A stretch of 5,682 nt of DNA from an uncultured Neisseriaceae bacterium. Lineage in GTDB: Bacteria; Pseudomonadota; Gammaproteobacteria; Burkholderiales; UBA11063. Where the stretch lies: positions 1 through 5,682 of the forward strand of contig CAITEL010000281.1 in NCBI GenBank assembly GCA_903891375.1, written 5' to 3'. The position numbers and the translations under genes were made by a program. Within the stretch, counting starts at the first letter, position 1; each line of letters opens with the position of its first letter. Shown here in pieces: positions 1-4,958 of this stretch. Below the pieces are notes generated by a model. That model was not told the origin of the DNA and ran no database searches. It saw nothing but the letters and a program-made list of their open reading frames with translations.

Positions 1-3
1 GTA

Positions 4-9
4 TATAAT
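4..9 (+). promoter_or_regulatory. Possible -10 box for the TRIC-family gene
   Basis: TATAAT, a perfect sigma-70 -10 match, lies 43 bases before the start codon of the membrane-protein gene at 53. It would give a leader of about 35-40 bases. The matching -35 box would fall outside the window, so the call rests on one hexamer in very AT-rich DNA. Confidence 0.3.
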
Positions 10-52
10 ACTAAATTAGAGATAATTAATAATTATATAATGGAACAACAAA

Positions 53-721
53 ATGCATAACGTAATTCCTATTTTAGCAAAACACACAGTACAAATGAGT
101 TTAATTCTCTACGTATTTATGGTATTAGGCGTTATTGCCTCTAGTATCAGCGGTGTAATGCGTGCCATCGAAGCTCGTATGGATATCACTGGGGCCATAT
201 TGTTAGCTTTTATTAATTCCAATGCTGGTGGCACTGTGCGTGATTTAATACTTGGAAGCACTGTTTTTTGGGTAGAAGATAAATTTTATATTTGGATTAC
301 TTTAATTATAGGTGCAGGAGCATTTGGTATCGTTTATTTTAAAAATAAAGTTATCGGTAGTCGCAAACTACATAAAATATTAATAGTGACAGATGCCATG
401 GGTTTAGCTGCATTTTGCTTAGCTGGTGTTGAAAAATCATTATCGTTTGGTCAACATAACGTAATTGCTATTATGATGGGAGTATGGACAGCAATTGGTG
501 GTGGAGTAGCTGCTGATATAATTGCCAACCGAGTACCATTAGTTTTTTCACAAGAATTATACATAACTGTAGCTTTTGTCGGTGCAGTTTTTTACCTACT
601 GCTATCTGGGTTTTTACAAGTTAATTCTGTAGTTGCCGCTTTTATTGCCGCACTAATTATGGTATTACTTAGACTCTATAGTGTTAAACATAAAATTAAA
701 TTACCTATCATTCCATCTTAA
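53..721 (+). CDS. TRIC/YadS-family (UPF0126) seven-helix membrane protein
   Basis: A 222-residue inner-membrane protein with about seven hydrophobic segments in two homologous halves, the layout of the bacterial TRIC (trimeric intracellular cation channel) family that includes E. coli YadS and YicG. The first half (about residues 17-95) has SGVMRAIEARMD, then AGGTVRD at 58-64 and FWV at 72-74. The second half (about 108-205) has DAMGLAAFCLAG at 114-125, then IGGGVAAD at 148-155, NRVP and QELY. The glycine motifs kink helices that line the pore in known family structures. The usual arginine of the second motif (GGGxxRD) is alanine here (A154). Length is close to the roughly 205 residues of YadS. 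The start at 53 is preceded by GGA 8 bases upstream. Met15 would fit the family N-terminus equally well but has no visible ribosome site. It stands alone on the + strand. Members conduct monovalent cations in vitro; the physiological role here is unknown. Confidence 0.88.
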   Translation: MHNVIPILAKHTVQMSLILYVFMVLGVIASSISGVMRAIEARMDITGAILLAFINSNAGGTVRDLILGSTVFWVEDKFYIWITLIIGAGAFGIVYFKNKVIGSRKLHKILIVTDAMGLAAFCLAGVEKSLSFGQHNVIAIMMGVWTAIGGGVAADIIANRVPLVFSQELYITVAFVGAVFYLLLSGFLQVNSVVAAFIAALIMVLLRLYSVKHKIKLPIIPS

Positions 722-752
722 TTAATGGACTTTTCGGCAAATATATTTATCC

Positions 753-881
753 ATGAAAACTCCAACTTATAAACCGAATTTGCATGCTAAGAATCGTCAC
801 ACAAATTTTACTCCCTATTCAATTAATACAATCATATCATTACTCAGTAATGTTTTTGGAATACTGTGTCCTATACCATAA
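753..881 (+). pseudogene. Possible remnant of the start of rlmF (23S rRNA m6A1618 methyltransferase)
   Basis: A 42-codon frame opens with ATG and reads KPNLHAKNRH at residues 7-16. This resembles the conserved N-terminal motif of RlmF/YbiN proteins (KxxLHPRNxH, usually followed by YDF). The likeness stops after about residue 20, and the frame ends at TAA with none of the catalytic methyltransferase domain (family length about 300 residues). There is no clear ribosome site before the ATG. If the match is real, this is the stump of a deleted gene. It overlaps the unrelated open frame on the other strand, so at most one of the two is meaningful where they overlap (815-881). The similarity is short and judged from memory, so chance remains possible. 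Confidence 0.3.
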
Positions 882-1096
882 GCAATCGCTTTATCTAGAA
901 ATGTTTTTTTACAATTAGCATTAAACTTTGGATAAATTTGTTGACGAAGTATATTATGTATTGTTGTAAGTGCTATATTACGTGCATAAATTTTCGATAA
1001 AATATCAGAAATTTCTTGACTAGTTCTATAGGTTTGAATACCTGCCTTCGCAGGTATGATAAATCTCCGAAAATTTCTTTGGTACTTACGTGCATT
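815..1096 (-). pseudogene. Unrecognised decayed reading frame carrying a palindromic repeat
   Basis: A frame of 93 codons stays open from 1096 down to a TAG at 815-817 but has no ATG, GTG or TTG start in its upstream part and no ribosome site. Its upstream end reads NFRRFIIPAKAGIQ, where PAKAGIQ is the translation of the palindrome at 1038-1057. The rest (for example YRTSQEISDILSKIYARN, then IHNILRQQIYPKF) has protein-like composition and could include a helix-turn-helix, but I do not recognise a family. Another frame crosses the repeat and starts MHVSTKEIF at 1095, running only 40 codons without a ribosome site. The simplest reading is a gene fragment interrupted by the repeat. Non-coding filler is the alternative. 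Apart from this frame, the repeat and the rlmF-like stump, I see nothing in the 722-1118 gap. Confidence 0.3.
1038..1057. repeat. Palindromic repeat copy 1 (PAKAGIQ type)
   Basis: A perfect inverted repeat: ATACCTGC, loop CTTC, GCAGGTAT. Read on the - strand it is a variant of the widespread proteobacterial repeat that looks like TCATTCCTGCG-AGGCAGGAATCCA and appears as PAKAGIQ or SFLRRQES when mistranslated. It is richer in G+C than its surroundings and lies about 60 bases beyond the 3' end of the lipoprotein gene. It could fold in RNA, but no T-run follows on either strand, so it is not a classical terminator. Confidence 0.7.
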
Positions 1097-1118
1097 TCAG
1101 GTGTGAATGGGCCATTTT

Positions 1119-1637
1119 TTAACTTTTAGGTAGCTGGAATATCACTACTTTATTAACTTTATTAAGTTTTAGTATCCTATCTGATAGACTGTTTAAATTT
1201 GTTTGACTAAATTCACTACCCACAATAATATACCCAGTATTGTTGATTGCCATAGCTTTAATTTTATCTTGCCCATTCAAAATCTTGGTAATTTGCTGAT
1301 TTGTGATTTCATCAGATTTCTGATTTTTAGTATAAGTATTATCTACTTGAATGTATGAGTATATTGTATAATTACTATACTGCTGATAAACAAGTCGCAT
1401 AACGGTGTCTAAATCACTAGTTGATTTTACATCTCCTGCAATTACAATATTTTTATTATATGTCATAAAGGTTAAATAACTTTGTGGGATGTTTTTTATA
1501 AAACTACTAGCTAATTTACCATTCTCTCCATTTGAGTTATATTCTGAATAAACGACGATCCCTGCAACTGTAACTATACCTACTCCACAATTTGTTAATA
1601 ATAGACAACTTAATATTATTAATAGAATTTTTTTCAT
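1119..1637 (-). CDS. Lipoprotein with two BON-like domains (DolP/YraP-like)
   Basis: A 172-residue predicted envelope lipoprotein. Lys2-Lys3, a hydrophobic stretch and LLTNC give a signal peptide with lipidated Cys17. Asn at -1 is atypical (Gly, Ala or Ser is usual). Gly18 at +2 does not signal inner-membrane retention, so outer-membrane sorting is expected. After a glycine/valine-rich segment come two domains with BON features: about 43-98 with strand NIVIAGDV (63-70) and a following helix, and about 110-167 with GYIIVGSEF (135-143), a helix and KVNKVVIF. E. coli DolP (191 residues) has the same lipoprotein-plus-two-BON plan and helps maintain outer-membrane integrity. This protein is too divergent for me to call it an orthologue. 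AAGGA lies 10 bases before the ATG. The gene follows the exported-protein gene by 19 bases, so the two are probably co-transcribed. Confidence 0.68.
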   Translation of the reverse strand: MKKILLIILSCLLLTNCGVGIVTVAGIVVYSEYNSNGENGKLASSFIKNIPQSYLTFMTYNKNIVIAGDVKSTSDLDTVMRLVYQQYSNYTIYSYIQVDNTYTKNQKSDEITNQQITKILNGQDKIKAMAINNTGYIIVGSEFSQTNLNSLSDRILKLNKVNKVVIFQLPKS

Positions 1638-1656
1638 TTTGGTTAATTCCTTTGAA

Positions 1657-2010
1657 TTAAGATGTGCGTGTTTTTATGGTTATAATTGCACCATTACCAA
1701 TTGGTGGGATTGTGGTTGTGCATTTCTCAATCGTGTTACTACTTCCAAGTAAGCTCTTATTAAACTGGCAAGATATTATTCCAAAATTACTGGTTTGGAT
1801 ATCAAGTGTTTCGCTACCTCTAACTAAGCGTACACTACCACTATGTGTATCTAGAATTTTACAGTAAGATCTAACCTCACTAAGCGTAGAGATATTTGTT
1901 ATACTATAATTGTTACATTGTACTTTCGAACTTAATAAGTCTAGTGCAAATACATCAGCAAAACTTGATGAAATAACTCCTACACATAGTAATAAAATTT
2001 TTATTCGCAT
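1657..2010 (-). CDS. Exported four-cysteine protein of unknown function
   Basis: I do not recognise the family. From the chosen start the product has 117 residues. MRIK, a hydrophobic core and ADVFA (residues 18-22) form a signal peptide with a likely signal peptidase I site after Ala22. The mature chain of about 95 residues has cysteines at 32, 50, 81 and 97, suggesting two disulphides made in the periplasm, and is rich in Ser, Thr and Ile, suggesting a beta-rich fold. There is no lipobox and no second membrane segment. The frame extends upstream to a TTG at 2067, but the start at 2010 is better: GGAG lies 8 bases before this ATG, the signal peptide begins here, and the TTG sits on the -10 box. 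It is the first gene of a pair with the BON lipoprotein, so an envelope role is inferred. Confidence 0.62.
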   Translation of the reverse strand: MRIKILLLCVGVISSSFADVFALDLLSSKVQCNNYSITNISTLSEVRSYCKILDTHSGSVRLVRGSETLDIQTSNFGIISCQFNKSLLGSSNTIEKCTTTIPPIGNGAIITIKTRTS

Positions 2011-2066
2011 CTTATGTACTCCAAAACAATTGTTATTATGTAATATTTCAGAAAAATAATGACACA

Positions 2067-2095
2067 ATTATACCATTATTTAAAAAAAAACAAAA
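2067..2095 (-). promoter_or_regulatory. Extended -10 promoter for the exported protein and lipoprotein genes
   Basis: Read on the - strand, TGGTATAAT (2067-2075) is a perfect extended -10 element (TGnTATAAT). The -35 position at 17-base spacing holds only TTTTGT, which an extended -10 can tolerate. The A/T-tract between them may add curvature. Transcription would start near 2060, giving a leader of about 50 bases to the ATG at 2010. A second plain TATAAT lies farther upstream (2173-2178) with no evident -35. Confidence 0.6.
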
Positions 2096-2114
2096 TTTTT
2101 AAATTTTTAGCTGG

Positions 2115-2134
2115 ATTCATGCCTACGCAGGAAT
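2115..2134. repeat. Palindromic repeat copy 2 (PAKAGIQ type)
   Basis: ATTCATGC, loop CTAC, GCAGGAAT: an 8-base stem with one mismatched position. It has the same geometry and orientation as copy 1 at 1038-1057 and is closer to the common consensus, since the - strand reads GTCATTCCTGCGTAGGC followed by ATGAATCCAG. It lies between the coaBC 3' end and the promoter of the exported-protein gene. The two copies flank the two-gene envelope unit. Confidence 0.7.
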
Positions 2135-2259
2135 GACAATAACCCTCAAAAACATATGTTCCACGAGTTTTAATTATACCCTAAGTTTAATGATATTCGA
2201 GTTTCTATTTTCTAATCGCTTATTCAAGCTTCCAATACTGTTACCAAGCTAATTACCTA

Positions 2260-2295
2260 CTACCTGTAGGTGGCATCGCTTGGCGCCTCCATGGA
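2260..2295 (-). other. GC-rich imperfect palindrome forming the coaBC 3' end
   Basis: The last dozen codons of coaBC and the stop codon are about 60% G+C in a very AT-rich region, with codons (GCG, GCC, ACC, AGG) uncommon in the rest of the gene. GGTGGC (2269-2274) can pair with GCCTCC (2285-2290) with one mismatch, and a smaller dyad, ACCT-GT-AGGT, overlaps the stop codon. The encoded tail, RSMEAPSDATYR, has no counterpart at the end of CoaBC as I know it. It looks like a small inserted palindromic element or the scar of a mobile sequence, but could also be a weak transcription-stop structure. Confidence 0.4.
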
Positions 2296-3543
2296 TCTTG
2301 AATCTGTTCGAGTATACAAGAATATCTTATCGAGAATGATTTTTGCAAGGTATTCTTTTGCTAATTCTTCTGTTGCAAACATATTACGTTCTTTATCTAT
2401 AATAATAATTTTATTCGTGTCATATCCAAACACACCAGTTGATACATCATTGGCAATAATCATATCCAAATTTTTAGTGACAAGCTTATCTATCGCATAA
2501 TTAACTATATTTTCTGTCTCAGCGGCAAAACCAACCACAAATAACTTTGGGTATAATTGTTTTATCCTAGCTATTATATCTGGATTTTTTATTAACTCCA
2601 AAACTAAGTTATTCTCAGATTTTTTGATTTTTTGTGGATTTGGGATTTTCATTTTATAATCGCATACCGCAGCACAGCCTATAAATATATCTGTAACCGT
2701 CGCATGTTGAATCGAAGCCTCCAACATTTCATCTGCCGTAGTAACATGAATAACATCCTTAAGACCATTGGGGATAGCTTGCGTAGTTTTACCGTAAATT
2801 AGCGTCACTTCTGCACCACGATACACTGCCTCTTTTGCTAACCCATAACCCATCTTACCAGAACTATGATTGGAAATATATCTAACTGGATCTAATGGTT
2901 CAATTGTACCACCAGCTGTTATAACTATTCGCTTACCTTTTAAATTATTATATTCATTCATATTTGGTCCTTCTTGTCTTTGTTGACAAGTTTCTGACAT
3001 GGTGCATTTGCTACTAAGTAGCTTTTGAAGTTTGTCTAGTATCTCATCAACTTCAATCATTCTACCTACATCAATATCACCACACGCTTGTAAGCCACTT
3101 GCTGGCCCCCACATCATAAAACCCAATTGTAGAATTTTACTAATATTATTTTGAGTAGCAGTTGCTTTCCACATCTGTTGGTTCATTGCAGGGATTAAAA
3201 TTTTAGGCGCATTACTTGCTAAAATTGTTGCTGTTAAGGTATTATCTGCAAACCCATATGTTAATTTTGCTATAGTATTAGCACTGGCTGGAACTATCAA
3301 AATATAATCCGCCCATTTAGCTAAATTAATATGCTCCATAATATCGCTAGTTTTATACGCATTTATTTTATCATCGGTATAAACATCTGCCCCCATGCTT
3401 GCAAGTGACATTGGCGTAACAAAATTAGCACCCCCACGAGTTAAAATAATCTTGCACTCATGCCCTAACTGAGCTATTTTATGCACAAGTTCAATAGTTT
3501 TGATCGCGGCAATACTCCCAGTAATACCAATGAGTATCTTCAT
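2260..3543 (-). CDS. coaBC: Bifunctional phosphopantothenoylcysteine decarboxylase / phosphopantothenate-cysteine ligase
   Basis: This cytoplasmic enzyme joins cysteine to 4'-phosphopantothenate using CTP (CoaB), then decarboxylates the product to 4'-phosphopantetheine with FMN (CoaC), two successive steps of coenzyme A synthesis. The N-terminal CoaC flavoprotein domain (about 1-175) shows GITGSIAA at 6-13, catalytic His71 in EHINLAKWAD, PAMNQQMW at 118-125, and active-site Cys154 in GLQACGD. The C-terminal CoaB domain (about 202-405) shows ITAGGTIEPLDPVRYISNHS at 208-227, FIGCAAVCDY at 287-296, KIKK at 305-308, VGFAAET and ANDVS. At 427 residues it exceeds the usual 400-406. The excess lies in the linker (about 177-200) and a C-terminal tail of some 15-20 residues. 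Its ATG overlaps the TAA of the transporter gene by one base, with GGAG 10 bases before it, so it should be translationally coupled. All key residues I can check are present. Confidence 0.96.
   Translation of the reverse strand: MKILIGITGSIAAIKTIELVHKIAQLGHECKIILTRGGANFVTPMSLASMGADVYTDDKINAYKTSDIMEHINLAKWADYILIVPASANTIAKLTYGFADNTLTATILASNAPKILIPAMNQQMWKATATQNNISKILQLGFMMWGPASGLQACGDIDVGRMIEVDEILDKLQKLLSSKCTMSETCQQRQEGPNMNEYNNLKGKRIVITAGGTIEPLDPVRYISNHSSGKMGYGLAKEAVYRGAEVTLIYGKTTQAIPNGLKDVIHVTTADEMLEASIQHATVTDIFIGCAAVCDYKMKIPNPQKIKKSENNLVLELIKNPDIIARIKQLYPKLFVVGFAAETENIVNYAIDKLVTKNLDMIIANDVSTGVFGYDTNKIIIIDKERNMFATEELAKEYLAKIILDKIFLYTRTDSRSMEAPSDATYR
2959..2990 (-). promoter_or_regulatory. Hairpin, Shine-Dalgarno and in-frame ATG inside the coaBC linker
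   Basis: In coding-strand order there is a perfect 6-base stem (CTTGTC, loop AACAAA, GACAAG; 2973-2990), immediately followed by AAGGA (2968-2972), a 6-base gap, and ATG at 2961-2959. That ATG is Met195, in frame, seven residues before the conserved start of the CoaB domain (LKGKRIVITAGGT). The ribosome site is better spaced than the one at the gene's own start. It could drive internal initiation of a free CoaB domain of about 233 residues, or be a leftover from once-separate genes. Whether it is used cannot be seen from sequence. Confidence 0.45.
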
Positions 3544-4787
3544 TATTTTTGATCTCCCTCAATAAATTCTATTTGGGTAGTATAGTTGTTTTTAGTATTA
3601 AATAACGCAAAGATAACTAATATAAATATTGCTATAACCATTATGGCTACATTAAAACGAAAATTACCTGAATTTAATAACCATAGACTAATGAGCAAGT
3701 TAAATCCAATACAGCTGACCCGACCAAAAGCAAATAAGGTATTAGTCGCCGTACTTCTTAAATTTGTCCCATAGCTTTTTATTACCAACTGTACCCACAC
3801 GGTAGGAAGCCCGCCACCCAATAAACCCAGAACTATTGAATACATAAAAAATAATTTATCATTTATTAACCAAAAAAATGGCATAGCAATTGCAAAAACT
3901 ACAATATTTAAAAAAATAAACATTCGATAATCTTTAAATCTGGCTATAATAAAATTACATAATAATGTACTTACTAAATTACCAATAAAAAACCCAGCAA
4001 GTAAGTGTCTAGTCAGCACACCTAAATCTCCACTAACATGCATAAATTTAGGAAAAATAAACATAATGGAAATTAAAAAATTAAAAGGGATAATTAATAT
4101 CAATAATTTTATAAATTTAAGTGAATTGTCAATATTATTGAATAATTGCAAAATATTACCCTTTGAAATATTTCGGTGTAACCCTTTATAAATATATGAT
4201 TCCAAGATTTTATTTCTGGCAATATATATAACGACGCCTGCACTCCCACCAAATAAATATAAGAATTTCCAAGATAATGCTCCAAAATATACAGCAGTCA
4301 TTCCGCCTAATACACCACAGAAATAAAGTAACGAAGTAGACCTTGAGGCATTTTTTGTTGGAAGCAATTCATGTAATAAAACACTAGATGTTGCAAATTC
4401 TGCAGCTAATCCAGCACCTGAAATAAATCGAAGAAATGTAAAGAACGTAACGGATGTAGTAAAAACACTTAACAGCATAGCCACTGAATAAAGTAATATA
4501 CTATAACGTATCATCGCCGTTCGACCAATTTTATCCCCCAAAATACCAAAAAAAATTGCCCCACAAAAAATACCAGCAGTATAAAAACTTGAAATTTTTA
4601 GAAAAAGTTGTTGGATTTGTGTTGTGTTATTTATATGAAATGAGTCACGAAAAACACTTACATAACTTGAAGAAAAAATAGTTAAATCATAAAAATCTAT
4701 ATAATAGCCAATGCATAACAAAAAAACAGTTAAAGCATATGTATTGTTTTTTGGTATGGAAAGAGTAAGAGTACCTGTTGTTTGCAT
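3543..4787 (-). CDS. MFS transporter co-transcribed with coaBC (substrate unknown, possibly a CoA precursor)
   Basis: A 414-residue inner-membrane transporter of the major facilitator superfamily with about 12 hydrophobic helices. The first helix has YYIDFYDLTIFSSSY (29-43), with acidic residues typical of metabolite/H+ symporter-like branches. The loop between helices 2 and 3 has the superfamily signature GILGDKIGR (81-89). Helix 4 has LRFISGAGLAAEF (119-131), the R-x-x-x-G-x-G-x-x-x-E pattern of those branches. LRSTATNTLFAFGR (343-356) is a similar conserved stretch in the second half. Residues about 192-225 are the cytoplasmic loop between the halves. AAGGA stands 8 bases before the ATG. 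The gene heads a unit with coaBC and overlaps it by one base (TAATG). From that coupling I infer import of pantothenate, a phosphorylated form or a related compound. No residue proves it, and other small organic anions are possible. Confidence 0.82.
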   Translation of the reverse strand: MQTTGTLTLSIPKNNTYALTVFLLCIGYYIDFYDLTIFSSSYVSVFRDSFHINNTTQIQQLFLKISSFYTAGIFCGAIFFGILGDKIGRTAMIRYSILLYSVAMLLSVFTTSVTFFTFLRFISGAGLAAEFATSSVLLHELLPTKNASRSTSLLYFCGVLGGMTAVYFGALSWKFLYLFGGSAGVVIYIARNKILESYIYKGLHRNISKGNILQLFNNIDNSLKFIKLLILIIPFNFLISIMFIFPKFMHVSGDLGVLTRHLLAGFFIGNLVSTLLCNFIIARFKDYRMFIFLNIVVFAIAMPFFWLINDKLFFMYSIVLGLLGGGLPTVWVQLVIKSYGTNLRSTATNTLFAFGRVSCIGFNLLISLWLLNSGNFRFNVAIMVIAIFILVIFALFNTKNNYTTQIEFIEGDQK

Positions 4788-4875
4788 AAATCAAGTCCTT
4801 TGTATAGTTTGTTAAATCACGCTTTTAAAAAAATTTACGCTATATGCAATATTAATTTTGTCACATGCGCCCTAT

Positions 4876-4905
4876 ATTGTAAATTTATCCTAATCATATT
4901 GTCAA
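4876..4905 (-). promoter_or_regulatory. Sigma-70 promoter for the MFS-coaBC unit
   Basis: On the - strand a perfect -35 TTGACA (4900-4905) is followed after 18 bases by TACAAT (4876-4881), one mismatch from consensus. Transcription would begin near 4869, leaving a leader of about 80 bases before the transporter ATG at 4787. Its -35 box shares bases with the region just upstream of the sucC promoter. Confidence 0.6.
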
Positions 4906-4915
4906 CTTAATTTTG

Positions 4916-4924
4916 TGATAAAAT
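4916..4924 (+). promoter_or_regulatory. Extended -10 element for sucC
   Basis: TGATAAAAT matches the extended -10 form TGnTATAAT with one mismatch. TTGTCA at 4899-4904 is a fair -35 hexamer, but its 14-base spacing is too short for normal use, so the TG extension probably carries recognition. Transcription would start near 4931, about 28 bases before the sucC ATG. Confidence 0.45.
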
Positions 4925-4958
4925 CTAGGACGGGTAAAAATATTTTTAGGAAACTTTT

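Noticed and set aside
36..41. Second TATAAT just before the TRIC-family gene
   Set aside because: As a -10 box it would start transcription within about 5 bases of the ATG and overlaps the ribosome-site region. The earlier TATAAT at 4-9 fits better.
978..1095. Ten-base direct repeat TTACGTGCAT at 978-987 and 1086-1095, considered as an insertion target duplication
   Set aside because: Ten-base matches are expected by chance in a window of this size, and the 98 bases between the copies show no terminal inverted repeats or transposase.
722..1118. Insertion-sequence transposase relic
   Set aside because: The - strand frame has a helix-turn-helix-like stretch, but I see no catalytic motif, terminal repeats or target duplication that would support a transposase.
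1664..1867. 67-codon + strand frame
   Set aside because: It is antisense to the exported-protein gene, which has a promoter, a ribosome site and a signal peptide. This frame has none.
2226..2250. AGCTT...AAGCT dyad after coaBC considered as a terminator
   Set aside because: The stem is only five AT-rich pairs with a long loop and no T-run on the transcribed strand.
2270..2500. 76-codon + strand frame
   Set aside because: It is antisense to the 3' part of coaBC, with no ribosome site or recognisable protein features.
3586..3774. 62-codon + strand frame
   Set aside because: It is antisense to the transporter gene and shows no independent coding signals.
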